A DNA stretch of 64,000 nt from Bacteroidota bacterium (GCA_024279425.1 JAJRRO010000092.1:62001-126000); one strand, 5' to 3'. Numbered from the stretch's first letter, positions 53,049-62,740 are shown. Numbers and translations: made by a program. The notes: generated from the sequence alone by a model not told the origin.

Positions 53049-54782
53049 CTAGTTTTTCTTCTTTTTGGTTGTGACTTCTATAACTCCGTCTTTACCTTTT
53101 TCTCCATATTTTGCTTTTGCATCTTCTCCTTTAAAAACGGATATTGATTTAATATCGGATGGATTCAGTAGTTTAAAATTAAGTTCTTCGGTTTCTTTTC
53201 CATCTATGATATACATTATTTTTTCATCATCCGTATTAATAAAAAACGTTGTTTTTCCCTTTCCTTCTTCGACTCCAATTATATGATTAAAGTCGATTTC
53301 TTGATCTGAATCTTTCCAAATAAAGATATTGTCCTCGGTACCGTCCTTTGACTTTTTTATTTTAATATGTTTTTCATGAATACCCTCGTTTTTCTCCATT
53401 TTCTTTAGCTCCTTGCGAGTGATTTTTTTGCCATTGACTTTAATGGTCTCTTTTCCATTTTCCTCTATAATTTCAATGGTCTTGTTTGTTTCACCATCAT
53501 TATCGGAATGTACCCAAACCTTATATTCGGTTTTTTCATGAGCATCTTCATGTACATTTATCTGAATATCCTTATCCTCGTGAATGTCTATATGCCCTGC
53601 GTTGCCCATTGAGAATGAATTGGACTCTTCATCATAGACAATATGTATGGGGTCAATTGGATCATCTCCATTATTGAAATTTGACGAGCTTCTCATGTTT
53701 TTGCCATTTTTATTTTTGGAGGTAAAATCAATTGAGATATCGATTATTTCTTCTTTTGAGTTGTGGACAACTGTATATGAAAAGTCGACCCCTTTTTTGG
53801 CAAGGTCTTTTCTAATTTCAATCAATTCTTTGTCCGTGGTGTTTTTATCAATGGTAATCTCTATTATTTTGGATAGGACATCACTTTTCAGAATCACTTT
53901 TGACTCCTCATATAGGGGTATATAAACATCCTTCGTATTAAAGCTTACTAAGAAAATGGCCAGGGAAGGAAGGATTAAAGCTATTTTAAAAATGTTCTTT
54001 TTGTTCGATTTTGATTTGTTTAACATGACGATTCGTTTTTTGATTAATGAATTGAAAAAATTATTGGCTATTGGAGTGCGAAATTGATTGCCCGTAACTT
54101 TTAGTAAAGTGTACTGATATTTCTTAATGGAAGGTGTTTCCTTGATTGCACTTTCATCCGCCAAAAACTCAAGATTTTGCTTTATATTGGTTTGATAGAG
54201 CCAACTAAAAGGACTAATCCAAGTACATATGGTTATGATATGGGAAACAATGACATCGATGGAATGCCATTGCGAACTGTGGGCTTCCTCATGTCTGATA
54301 ATCGCTGACAATTCACTTTCAGAATACAACGACGGATTGTAGAATATGTGATTAAAAAAGGAAAATGGAGCTATTTTTTTTTGTGTACCAACATGATAAA
54401 ACTTCCCTTGTTTCTCAACCCTACTATTTTGTATCAATGTATATAGCGCTAAAAGTTGAATAATAAATTTGGTAGTTAGCACTGCGAGGCCAATAAGGTA
54501 AACCACAAAAAAGATTTTTGCCCAATCTGTTGGCTGCTCAGTATTGGCGATAGGACCAGTGATAGAATTGGCGCCTATATTTTCAAATGAAATCGGTGTA
54601 ATTTCAATATAATTGGGAATGGTGATAAAGGGCATCACAAAGGCCACGAGAATACCGGACATCAAAAAATGACGATTTACGGCAAAAAAGGTTTCTCTCT
54701 TCAGAAATATTTGATAGACTAAATAAAATATAACAAGTATACCCGATGCCTTTAAAAGATAAATCAATAATGCTTCCATCAT
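53049..54782 (-). CDS. BlaR1-type M56 membrane peptidase with TonB-plug-like C-terminus
   Basis: A 577-residue integral membrane protein. The N-terminal ~300 residues contain four transmembrane helices and the M56 zinc site in IIRHEEAHSSQWHSIDVIVS (HExxH-like HEEAH, residue ~165). The middle part is a highly charged, beta-rich periplasmic region. The final ~60 residues (IMYIIDGKETEELNFKLLNP, ISVFKGEDAKAKYGEKGKDG, VIEVTTKKKKN) mimic the plug of TonB-dependent receptors; this fusion is common in flavobacterial M56 proteins, and its role is unknown. With the BlaI-type repressor gene, which overlaps it by 4 bp, it should form a signal-sensing and proteolysis-controlled switch. The controlled target is not evident. 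Confidence 0.88.
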   Translation of the reverse strand: MMEALLIYLLKASGILVIFYLVYQIFLKRETFFAVNRHFLMSGILVAFVMPFITIPNYIEITPISFENIGANSITGPIANTEQPTDWAKIFFVVYLIGLAVLTTKFIIQLLALYTLIQNSRVEKQGKFYHVGTQKKIAPFSFFNHIFYNPSLYSESELSAIIRHEEAHSSQWHSIDVIVSHIITICTWISPFSWLYQTNIKQNLEFLADESAIKETPSIKKYQYTLLKVTGNQFRTPIANNFFNSLIKKRIVMLNKSKSNKKNIFKIALILPSLAIFLVSFNTKDVYIPLYEESKVILKSDVLSKIIEITIDKNTTDKELIEIRKDLAKKGVDFSYTVVHNSKEEIIDISIDFTSKNKNGKNMRSSSNFNNGDDPIDPIHIVYDEESNSFSMGNAGHIDIHEDKDIQINVHEDAHEKTEYKVWVHSDNDGETNKTIEIIEENGKETIKVNGKKITRKELKKMEKNEGIHEKHIKIKKSKDGTEDNIFIWKDSDQEIDFNHIIGVEEGKGKTTFFINTDDEKIMYIIDGKETEELNFKLLNPSDIKSISVFKGEDAKAKYGEKGKDGVIEVTTKKKKN

Positions 54783-55138
54783 TTCTTTTTTTCGATGAGA
54801 TCGATTATTTCTTTCAATTCGTCCACAGAGATTTTTTCTTCCTTCGCAAAAAAGGAGACCATGCTTTTGTAGGAGTTATCAAAATATTCGACCATTTTGG
54901 AATTCACAAAACGCTTGCGGTAATCTTCTAAGGTTACTAAAGGATAATACCTATGCGTATTGCCGAATGCCTCATATGCCACGTATTTTTTTTCTTCAAG
55001 ATGACGAACAATGGTTGATAGTGTGTTGTAATGCGGTTTGTCTCCTTCAATTTCTGCCTTTAATTCTTTTACGAACGCTTTTTTAAGGCGCCAAAGAATA
55101 ATCATTACCTCTTCTTCCTTATTGGTCAATTTTTGCAT
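54779..55138 (-). CDS. BlaI/MecI/CopY-family transcriptional repressor
   Basis: A 119-residue winged-helix repressor. EEEVMIILWRLKKAFVKELK and LSTIVRHLEEKKYVAYEAFG (residues ~40-60) are the DNA-binding helices, followed by the dimerising, protease-sensitive C-terminus. In the family, cleavage by the partner M56 peptidase releases repression. Two AACTAT/ATAGTT dyads upstream are probable autoregulatory operators. Confidence 0.92.
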   Translation of the reverse strand: MQKLTNKEEEVMIILWRLKKAFVKELKAEIEGDKPHYNTLSTIVRHLEEKKYVAYEAFGNTHRYYPLVTLEDYRKRFVNSKMVEYFDNSYKSMVSFFAKEEKISVDELKEIIDLIEKKK

Positions 55139-55185
55139 AATTCCCTACATTTTCATCAAACATATAGTTAAATGAAACAACTTGC

Positions 55186-55221
55186 AACTATTTTAATAGT
55201 TATTTAACTATAAAAATAGTT
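55186..55221. promoter_or_regulatory. Paired BlaI-type operator dyads
   Basis: AACTATTTTAATAGTT (55186-55201) and AACTATAAAAATAGTT (55206-55221) have the same outer arms, AACTAT and ATAGTT, and centres 20 bp apart, i.e. about two helical turns. They lie 48-83 bp upstream of the repressor start codon, in the gap before the antiporter gene, and could control both. Confidence 0.65.
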
Positions 55222-55296
55222 ATTCTAATGAAATCAAAAATTTAGTTTGGGTAACGAAAACCGAAATCTTGGTATATATTTGTTAAAATCAAATTA

Positions 55297-56235
55297 ATGC
55301 AAAACCTTCTTTTTGTCGCTCTGGGCCTTATTTTATTAATAGCCGGAGGCAATTGGCTTTTAAAATCTGCAGTGGCCTTATCGTTGAGATTGAACATTCC
55401 CAAAATAGTTATAGGTATGACCATTGTGTCATTCGCCACCTCTGCCCCGGAACTTATCGTTAGCATAAAAGCAGCATTGAATGGTTTTCCTGATTTGGCC
55501 CTTGGTAATGTGGTAGGGTCAAACATAGCTAATTTGGGTTTGGTATTGGCCGTGATATTATTACTGGGAAGTATAGAGGTACGTAAGAGTTTTTATACAA
55601 CTGACTGGCCCATGATGATGGTTGCTTCCCTTATTTTTTTCGGATTTATCTTTTTTGACGGAAAGTTGGTAGCCTATGAGGGTGCAATCATGGTCGTAGG
55701 TCTTTTTTTCTTTCTAGTTTATCTTTTGAAGTTTCAGAAAACCGCCGTGGTTGAAGAAGCCCATGAAGATGATATTCCCTTGCCTCTTTATAAAGCTATG
55801 TCGTTTTTGGGAATTGGGGGAGCCGCATTATGGGGTGGTTCAGAATTATTGGTAAGTGGTGCAGTCGGTTTGGCCAACAATTATGGGGTTAGTGAAAGGA
55901 TAATAGGTATTACCGTTGTTTCTGTGGGTACAAGTATTCCCGAATTGGCGGCCTCGATCATCGCGATTATCAAAAAAGAAAAAGCCATTTCATTGGGCAA
56001 TCTTATTGGATCTAACATATTTAATATAATGGCGGTCCTGGGTATTACCTCTTTAATAACCCCAATAGAGGTTATGGATCAAAGGTTATTGAGTAATGAT
56101 ATATTCTGGATGTTGGGCATTTCTTTCTTAATTTTTCCATTGGTTTTTTTTCTAAAAGGTTTGCGATTAGAATGGCGTGATGGTACGGTTCTTGTGGTGG
56201 TCTATGCAGCATTTCTGTATTTTACAATAGCCTAA
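55297..56235 (+). CDS. Calcium/sodium antiporter (CaCA family)
   Basis: A 312-residue inner membrane exchanger, YrbG-like. Two inverted homologous halves carry the alpha motifs: IVSFATSAPELIVSIKAAL with GNVVGSNIANLGLVLAV, and VVSVGTSIPELAASIIAII with GNLIGSNIFNIMAVLGI. The acidic Glu residues in PEL bind calcium or sodium. A TATATTTG element at 55275-55282 fits the -7 promoter box, though the spacing to an upstream TTTG is not ideal. Followed 13 bp later by the next gene. Confidence 0.95.
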   Translation: MQNLLFVALGLILLIAGGNWLLKSAVALSLRLNIPKIVIGMTIVSFATSAPELIVSIKAALNGFPDLALGNVVGSNIANLGLVLAVILLLGSIEVRKSFYTTDWPMMMVASLIFFGFIFFDGKLVAYEGAIMVVGLFFFLVYLLKFQKTAVVEEAHEDDIPLPLYKAMSFLGIGGAALWGGSELLVSGAVGLANNYGVSERIIGITVVSVGTSIPELAASIIAIIKKEKAISLGNLIGSNIFNIMAVLGITSLITPIEVMDQRLLSNDIFWMLGISFLIFPLVFFLKGLRLEWRDGTVLVVVYAAFLYFTIA

Positions 56236-56248
56236 AACCAACCAGAAT

Positions 56249-57844
56249 ATGAGTTTTTATCGAACAAATGGTCACATTGTTCTTCTGCTATTTCATGTGT
56301 TGTTTCTATCGTCTTTATGTGCCCAGCAAGATTTTATACGAGGTAAACTGCTGGATGCCAAAACCGGAGAGCTTATCGTATTTGCAACCATTAAAGTAAA
56401 AGGAAAGGCGAAAGGGGTAATTTCCAATCAGGATGGAGGGTTTAGGGTTCCGAAAAAATTCAAGGATTTAGGAGACGTTCTGGTTATCTCAAGTATGGGG
56501 TATGAAAAACGCGAAATGCCCATTTTGGGTTTGTCGCCAGAACACATTAATATCATCAGACTGAAGCCGGGTGTTATGGTTTTGAACGAAGCCGTTGTTT
56601 CAGCAAAGAAAAAAAGGAAACTATCGGCAAGAAGAATAGTTAGAAAAGCCATTGCGGCCATACCCAAAAATTTCCCTTTCAACGCATTTTCAACTATTGG
56701 ATATTATCGGGATTATCAATTGCAGAAAAACGAATATATTAATTTGAATGAAGCCATACTTGAAGTTTTCGATGAAGGTTTTGATACATTTGATTTAGGG
56801 ACGACGAAGGTTAAGATATATGATTATAAAGAGAATACCGATTTTAAGAGAGACATTTTAGCTGATGATCAATACAATTATAAAAACTGGAAAAAAATAA
56901 TAGACAAAGCCTATCTTTTTAATTATGGGGGCAATGAATTTACTATTCTAAGGGTACACAATGCTGTTAGGAATCACAGAGTAGATTCATATGATTTTGT
57001 GAATAGGCTTGATACGGACCTGTTGAACAATCATCAATTTAGTAAGGGAAAAAATATTTTTTTGGAAGATGAGCTTTTATATGTAATAAGTTTCCGCAAA
57101 ACTTTGGCCGACTATAGGATGTATGGAAAACTCTACATCTCCAAACGAGATTTTGCCATTCATAAAATGGAATATGCATTGTATGATAATTTAAAAGGTA
57201 ATATCTCGGGAGAGTTGAATAAACACAATAATAAGAACCAGCTCATTTTTGAAGTGATTTCAGAGTATAAAAGAAATCGCAATAAGATGTATTTGAACTA
57301 TATTTCTTTTAAAAATAGTTTTCAACTCAGTAGACCTCCTGAATTTATAGTGAATGAAGTCACACTGAATAAGCCAATGAAATGTTTTGAAGTTATTTTC
57401 AATAAAGAAATTGATCCAGCTAATGCTTTAGTAAAGAAAAATTATGATTTTAAGTATAAGGGTGTAAAAATTGAATTTGACAAAGTTCAGGTGCTCAAGG
57501 AATCCGTTAGGCTCTATCCAGAGATGAAGCAAGTGGAATTGAATAAGTTATTCACAGAAATTGAAATCGCCTCACGAAAGAGACTTGATTTAAAGGAATT
57601 GCTCAGTGCAGAAATTAGTGGATTAGTAGATATTTATAGCAATCACATAAATAAAAGGACCTTCAAGGATTACCAACAGTTCAGAGAATTTTTCACACAA
57701 GAAGTAGTGCCAAACAATCCAGCGCCAAAGGATAGTTTATTCATGAAAAAGAACCGACCCATTTTTAAGGACCAACCTATCTTAAAACCAGATAATTTGG
57801 ACGATTATTGGATGAACACACCGCTTCAAAATAGTGAAGAATAA
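56249..57844 (+). CDS. Secreted protein with carboxypeptidase-regulatory-like domain
   Basis: A 531-residue exported protein (signal peptide LLFHVLFLSSLCAQ). Residues ~27-110 form a CarboxypepD_reg-like beta-sandwich (FIRGKLLDAKTGELIVFATI, VISNQDGGFRVP, VLVISSMGYEKREM), the same domain that begins many TonB-linked transporters. The remainder (KKRKLSARRIVRKAIAAIPK and on) is a uniform alpha/beta region of the type seen in flavobacterial outer membrane proteins that lack the barrel. No enzyme signature is visible; function is unknown. Shares a bidirectional terminator with the convergent GSII gene. Confidence 0.8.
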   Translation: MSFYRTNGHIVLLLFHVLFLSSLCAQQDFIRGKLLDAKTGELIVFATIKVKGKAKGVISNQDGGFRVPKKFKDLGDVLVISSMGYEKREMPILGLSPEHINIIRLKPGVMVLNEAVVSAKKKRKLSARRIVRKAIAAIPKNFPFNAFSTIGYYRDYQLQKNEYINLNEAILEVFDEGFDTFDLGTTKVKIYDYKENTDFKRDILADDQYNYKNWKKIIDKAYLFNYGGNEFTILRVHNAVRNHRVDSYDFVNRLDTDLLNNHQFSKGKNIFLEDELLYVISFRKTLADYRMYGKLYISKRDFAIHKMEYALYDNLKGNISGELNKHNNKNQLIFEVISEYKRNRNKMYLNYISFKNSFQLSRPPEFIVNEVTLNKPMKCFEVIFNKEIDPANALVKKNYDFKYKGVKIEFDKVQVLKESVRLYPEMKQVELNKLFTEIEIASRKRLDLKELLSAEISGLVDIYSNHINKRTFKDYQQFREFFTQEVVPNNPAPKDSLFMKKNRPIFKDQPILKPDNLDDYWMNTPLQNSEE

Positions 57845-57884
57845 AAAAAGCTTGACCCCGATAATTATCAGGGTCAGGCCTTTT
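57845..57884. terminator. Bidirectional terminator-like hairpin
   Basis: AAAAAAGCTTGACCCCGAT is followed by TATCAGGGTCAGGCCTTTT; the core TGACCCCGAT/ATCAGGGTCA has one mismatch. It separates the convergent genes ending at 57844 and 57907. Confidence 0.65.
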
Positions 57885-57906
57885 AAGATTTTATGGCAAC
57901 AATTAA

Positions 57907-58938
57907 TTATTTTGCCAAATTCTCTACATTTACAGATTTTACCGTTTTAATGATTCTTCCTGCAATTTTATAAGGATCTCCATTAGAAGCGGGCCTTCTA
58001 TCTTCTAAATATCCTTTCCAACCATTATCCACCGTGTAGATGGGTATACGAATAGATGCTCCTCTATCCGATATACCATAACTAAAGTCATCAATAGAAG
58101 CAGTTTCATGTAGACCTGTTAGTCTTTCATTATTGTACGCACCATACACATCAATATGTTCACTGGTTAATGGTCTGAATGCTTCACAAATTTCCTCAAT
58201 AATTTTTCTAGAGCCACAAGTTCTTAATACTTCATTGGAGAAATTGGCGTGCATACCGGATCCATTCCAGTCACCTTTTACTGGTTTTGGGTGGTATTCG
58301 ATATAGTAACCGTGTTTTTCTGTAAGTCTATCCAGTAAATAACGGGCAATCCAAATTTCGTCCCCTGCTTTTTTAGCACCCTTGGCAAACAATTGAAATT
58401 CCCATTGTCCGGCTGCAACCTCTTGGTTAATACCTTCAAAATTTAAACCTGCATCAATACATGCATCTGCATGTTCCTCAACCAAATCCCTACCCCAAGT
58501 ATTTTTGCCACCAACAGAACAGTAGTACATACCTTGTGGTCCTGGGTACCCCCCAATAGGGAATCCTAAAGGTAATTGGGTTTGAACATCCATGATAAAA
58601 TACTCTTGCTCAAAACCAAACCAGAAATCATTATCATCGTCATCGATAGTTGCTCTTCCGTTTGATTCGTGTGGAGTGCCATCAGCATTTAATACCTCAG
58701 TCATAACCAAGTAACCATTTCTACGATTTGGATCTGGATAAATAGCGACGGGTTTTAAAACACAGTCAGATGAATTCCCTTCAGCCTGTTGTGTTGAAGA
58801 TCCGTCAAAGGACCAGTTACCAATTTCAGCAAGTGTTCCTTTAAAATTTTCGTGTTCTTCAACTTTAGTTTTACTCCTCAAATTTTGAGTTGGTTTGTAA
58901 CCATCTAACCATAAATATTCTAATTTAATTTTGCTCAT
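57907..58938 (-). CDS. Glutamine synthetase, GSII (beta-grasp) type
   Basis: A 343-residue enzyme forming glutamine from glutamate, ammonia and ATP. Eukaryotic-type start EYLWLDGYKPTQNLRSKTKV; substrate and metal blocks WSFDGSSTQQAEGNSSDCVL, FGFEQEYFI, NFEGINQEVAAGQWEFQL, NGSGMHANFS, and the C-terminal SIRIPIYTVDNGWKGYLEDR. All known catalytic Glu and Arg residues appear to be in place. Divergent from the GSIII gene, with a 211-bp shared upstream region. TATTTTTG at 58975-58982 (minus strand) is a good -7 box 37 bp before the start codon. Confidence 0.96.
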   Translation of the reverse strand: MSKIKLEYLWLDGYKPTQNLRSKTKVEEHENFKGTLAEIGNWSFDGSSTQQAEGNSSDCVLKPVAIYPDPNRRNGYLVMTEVLNADGTPHESNGRATIDDDDNDFWFGFEQEYFIMDVQTQLPLGFPIGGYPGPQGMYYCSVGGKNTWGRDLVEEHADACIDAGLNFEGINQEVAAGQWEFQLFAKGAKKAGDEIWIARYLLDRLTEKHGYYIEYHPKPVKGDWNGSGMHANFSNEVLRTCGSRKIIEEICEAFRPLTSEHIDVYGAYNNERLTGLHETASIDDFSYGISDRGASIRIPIYTVDNGWKGYLEDRRPASNGDPYKIAGRIIKTVKSVNVENLAK

Positions 58939-59149
58939 AATACTTGGATGTTAATTTTGAAATTTTAAGACTAACAAAAATATGTTTTTTGGTGTATTAT
59001 TTGAATTTTTGAGGGGGTATTTATCAACATGCGGTTAATAATTCCCAATACCCCTATTTTTTTAGGGTATTTTGTTTAAACTTTAGTATTGTGATGCTTA
59101 AATTATTAAATCGTTAATTGTTATTTTTGCTTAAAATTGAATTTAGTTT
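58939..59149. promoter_or_regulatory. Shared divergent promoter region of GSII and GSIII
   Basis: Holds the -7 boxes TATTTTTG (minus, 58975-58982) and TATTTTTG (plus, 59122-59129). Between them, AATACCCCTA and TAGGGTATT at 59048-59071 form a dyad with one bulged base. The dyad is a candidate site for a nitrogen-responsive regulator acting on both genes; the regulator is unknown. Confidence 0.55.
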
Positions 59150-61336
59150 ATGTCCAAATTAAGGTTTAAGGCTATACTGGAAAGCCAAAACAGAAATCGC
59201 ATTCGCATAAAAGAAAAAGGAAGGCGTTCCGAGCAGTTTGGTTCCAATGTGTTCAATGAACAGAAAATGTTACAGCATTTGACCAAAGATGCCTTGGATA
59301 GTGTTAAGGGAGCCATTGTTTCTGGTTCAAAAATCGATAGAAAAATTGCCGACCAAGTGGCTGAGGCCATAAAAGGCTGGGCCATAAATATGGGAGCTAC
59401 CCATTATACGCATTGGTTTCAACCCTTGACAGGTTCCACGGCCGAAAAGCACGATGCATTTTTGGACCTTTTGCCCGATGGACGAGCTTTGGAAAAGTTT
59501 GGAGGAGGGCAGTTAGTTCAGCAAGAACCCGACGCTTCCAGTTTTCCACATGGCGGAATAAGAAATACTTTTGAGGCTAGGGGATATACCGCTTGGGATC
59601 CAACATCACCTGCGTTTATTTATGGCACTACCTTGTGTATACCTACGATATTTGTGGCTTATACCGGGGAGGCCTTGGACAATAAGGCCCCTCTTTTGAG
59701 AGCTTTACATGCGGTCGATAATGCAGCGACCGGGGTTGCCAAATTTTTTGATAGGAATGTAACTAAAGTGAATGCTACCCTAGGGTGGGAACAGGAATAT
59801 TTTTTGATTGATAAATCCTTGGCCTTGTCCAGACCTGATATCACTTTGACCGGGCGAACTTTGGTTGGGCACACTGCAGCAAAAGGACAGCAATTGGATG
59901 ATCATTATTTTGGGGTCATTCCCAGTAGAGTTTTAAGTTTTATGCGTGATTTGGAAATTGAATGCACCAAATTGGGTATACCGGTCAAAACTAGGCATAA
60001 CGAAGTAGCACCAAATCAATTTGAACTTGCACCTGTTTTCGAAGAGGCTAATTTGGCCGTTGACCATAATCTACTCCTTATGGATGTTATGGATAAAGTA
60101 GCAGAGATTCATAATTTCAAGGTGTTGTTTCACGAAAAACCCTTCGCCGGTATAAATGGTTCTGGAAAGCATAATAATTGGTCCCTGGCGACCGATACGG
60201 GTGTAAATCTTCTAAGCCCGGGTTCAACACCCATGAAGAACCTTCAATTTCTCACTTTTTTTGTAAATACCATAAAGGCCGTTGATACGTATGAGGAGTT
60301 ATTGCGTTCCTCGATTGCATCGGCAAGCAATGACCATCGGTTAGGGGCCAATGAAGCTCCCCCGACAATTCTTTCAATATTCATAGGCAAGCAACTAAGT
60401 AATGTCTTGGATGAGCTTGAAGGTGTTTCCCAAGGTAAATTATCTCCTGAAGAGAAGACTGAGCTAAAGCTCAATGTGGTTGGTAAGATTCCTGAAATTA
60501 TGCTGGATAATACCGATAGAAACCGTACATCACCTTTTGCTTTTACCGGTAATAAGTTTGAGATGCGAGGCGTTGGTTCAAAAACCAATTGTGCAAAACC
60601 AATGATGGTTTTGAATACAATAGTTGCAAACCAGTTAAAGGCATTCAAGGAAGAGGTTGAGGTTCTTGTAGATAAAAATAAACTCAAAAAAGACGAAGCT
60701 ATATTCAATGTATTGCGAGAATACATCAAAACGTCCAAAAGAATTCGTTTCGATGGGGATGGCTATAGCCTTGAATGGGAAAAAGAGGCTAAGAAGAGAA
60801 AGCTCAGCAATAACAAATCTACGCCTGATGCGATACAGGTATTGACATCAAAAGATAGCTTATTACTTTTCAAATCGATGGGCGTGATGAGCGAAGTTGA
60901 GGTAAGGGCACGACAGGAGGTCGAACTTGAGACGTATATAATGCATGTTCAAATAGAGGGAAGGGTATTCAATGAGATTGCCTATAACCATGTGATACCT
61001 GCGGCAATAGAGTATCAGGGTATGATTGTAAGCAATGTAAGTGGTTTAAAGGAGATTTATGGGGCTGGCCATAAAAAGTTATCGGAAGGCCAACTGACAA
61101 TTATTGAACAGATTGCCAAACATGTTGAAGCATTAAAATTAAAGACCGATGCTATGGTCGAAGAAAGGAAAAAGGCCAATCTTATTGAGGACAGCAATAA
61201 AAAGGCCTATGCTTATTCCGAAAAAGTAAAACCATATTTTGAGGATATCAGGTACCATTGTGATAAATTAGAACGCCTTGTCGATGATAAATTATGGCCT
61301 TTGACCAAGTACAGAGAGCTGTTATTTGTAAAATAG
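59150..61336 (+). CDS. glnN: Glutamine synthetase, GSIII type
   Basis: A 728-residue glutamine synthetase of the large dodecameric class found in Bacteroidota and cyanobacteria. Diagnostic blocks: GATHYTHWFQPLTGSTAEKH (near residue ~85), EQEYFLIDKS, TRHNEVAPNQFELAP, NGSGKHNNWS and NRTSPFAFTGNKFEMRGVGS, with the AIEYQGMIVSN C-terminal part. Full length, all blocks intact. Both GSII and GSIII are kept by this organism, presumably with different expression or regulation. Confidence 0.97.
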   Translation: MSKLRFKAILESQNRNRIRIKEKGRRSEQFGSNVFNEQKMLQHLTKDALDSVKGAIVSGSKIDRKIADQVAEAIKGWAINMGATHYTHWFQPLTGSTAEKHDAFLDLLPDGRALEKFGGGQLVQQEPDASSFPHGGIRNTFEARGYTAWDPTSPAFIYGTTLCIPTIFVAYTGEALDNKAPLLRALHAVDNAATGVAKFFDRNVTKVNATLGWEQEYFLIDKSLALSRPDITLTGRTLVGHTAAKGQQLDDHYFGVIPSRVLSFMRDLEIECTKLGIPVKTRHNEVAPNQFELAPVFEEANLAVDHNLLLMDVMDKVAEIHNFKVLFHEKPFAGINGSGKHNNWSLATDTGVNLLSPGSTPMKNLQFLTFFVNTIKAVDTYEELLRSSIASASNDHRLGANEAPPTILSIFIGKQLSNVLDELEGVSQGKLSPEEKTELKLNVVGKIPEIMLDNTDRNRTSPFAFTGNKFEMRGVGSKTNCAKPMMVLNTIVANQLKAFKEEVEVLVDKNKLKKDEAIFNVLREYIKTSKRIRFDGDGYSLEWEKEAKKRKLSNNKSTPDAIQVLTSKDSLLLFKSMGVMSEVEVRARQEVELETYIMHVQIEGRVFNEIAYNHVIPAAIEYQGMIVSNVSGLKEIYGAGHKKLSEGQLTIIEQIAKHVEALKLKTDAMVEERKKANLIEDSNKKAYAYSEKVKPYFEDIRYHCDKLERLVDDKLWPLTKYRELLFVK

Positions 61337-61449
61337 GATAGCGATGCAACCATGGGTTGAGAGGTTAAAGAGGATCCTTGGTTGTAGGTATTTTTATCCT
61401 ATATTACTCCGTGGCCTTAAGATCTTCATCAGTACATCTTTAAAAATTT

Positions 61450-61477
61450 AAAAGCTCGCATTTTGTGGGCTTTTTTT
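61450..61477 (+). terminator. Intrinsic terminator downstream of glnN
   Basis: AAAAGCTCGCA pairs with TGTGGGCTTTT (two G-T) across a 3-nt loop and is followed by T residues. It is located 114 bp after the stop codon, before purM. Confidence 0.7.
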
Positions 61478-61512
61478 AACTAATCCATTATTTTTGTCAC
61501 AAACTATTGTAA

Positions 61513-62691
61513 ATGGATGCTTCAAATAGCGAAAGATATAATCAAAGAGGGGTCTCGGCCTCAAAGGAAGATGTACATAATGCCATTAAGAATATTGATA
61601 AAGGACTGTTTCCAAATGCATTCTGTAAAATTGTACCGGACTATTTGACCAATGATGAGGACTATTGTTTGGTAATGCATGCCGATGGTGCAGGTACCAA
61701 ATCGTCCTTGGCCTATATGTATTGGAAAGAGACTGGTGATGTTTCGGTTTGGAAGGGCATCGCCCAAGATGCCTTGATTATGAACATTGATGACCTAATC
61801 TGTGTTGGTGCTACCAATCATATCATGCTCTCCTCCACAATTGGTCGTAATAAAAATATAATTCCCGGGGAGGTCCTTTCAGCAATAATCAATGGTACTG
61901 AAGAATTGATTTCTGATTTGGAAAAGCATGGTATTATAATCCATTCCACAGGGGGGGAAACTGCTGATGTGGGAGATTTGGTGCGAACCATTATTGTTGA
62001 CTCTACGGTCACTGCTAGATTAAAGCGAAGTGAGGTCATCGATAATGCCAATATACAGGATGGAGATGTTATCGTTGGTCTTGAATCTTTTGGTCAGGCA
62101 GTTTACGAAAAGGAGTATAATGGAGGAATGGGTAGCAACGGACTTACATCTGCCCGCCATGATGTTTTCTCAAAATATTTAGCCCAAAAGTATCCTGAAA
62201 GTTTTGATGCAGCTGTACCGGAGGAATTGGTGTATTCGGGCAACGTGAAATTAACTGATGCCATTGCTGATTCACCTTTGGATGCAGGTAAATTGGTGCT
62301 ATCGCCCACCCGAACCTACGCACCTATAGTAAAGAAGATATTGACAAAATATAATTCTTCAAACGTTCATGGTATGGTACATTGCAGTGGAGGGGCCCAG
62401 ACTAAAATCCTTCATTTCGTTGATAATCTTCATATCATCAAAGATAATTTGTTCCCGATTCCTCCTTTGTTCAGATTAATACAGGAACAATCAAATACCG
62501 ATTGGCGCGAAATGTACCAAGTTTTTAATTGTGGACATCGCTTAGAGATTTACACAAATAAGACTACGGCACAGGATTTGATTGCTATTTCCAAGAGTTT
62601 TGGCGTTGATGCCAGAATTGTGGGTAGGGTAGAGGATAATCCAACCAAGAAACTCACAATATATAGTGAGTTTGGCACCTTTGTATATTAA
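61513..62691 (+). CDS. purM: Phosphoribosylformylglycinamidine cyclo-ligase (AIR synthetase)
   Basis: A 392-residue enzyme of de novo purine synthesis. The start NQRGVSASKEDVHNAI, the block VMHADGAGTKSSLAYMYWKE (residues ~53-72), IAQDALIMNIDDLICVGATN and IIIHSTGGETADVGDLVRTI are those of PurM/PurL-like ATP-grasp relatives; the length and the tail HCSGGAQTKILHFVD match the longer Bacteroidota PurM. The related selenophosphate synthetase is excluded by the missing N-terminal Cys/Sec loop. Confidence 0.9.
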   Translation: MDASNSERYNQRGVSASKEDVHNAIKNIDKGLFPNAFCKIVPDYLTNDEDYCLVMHADGAGTKSSLAYMYWKETGDVSVWKGIAQDALIMNIDDLICVGATNHIMLSSTIGRNKNIIPGEVLSAIINGTEELISDLEKHGIIIHSTGGETADVGDLVRTIIVDSTVTARLKRSEVIDNANIQDGDVIVGLESFGQAVYEKEYNGGMGSNGLTSARHDVFSKYLAQKYPESFDAAVPEELVYSGNVKLTDAIADSPLDAGKLVLSPTRTYAPIVKKILTKYNSSNVHGMVHCSGGAQTKILHFVDNLHIIKDNLFPIPPLFRLIQEQSNTDWREMYQVFNCGHRLEIYTNKTTAQDLIAISKSFGVDARIVGRVEDNPTKKLTIYSEFGTFVY

Positions 62692-62740
62692 GACATACGA
62701 TTAGCCCAATTAACACGTTGTAAAGAGTAAATAAGTTGCT

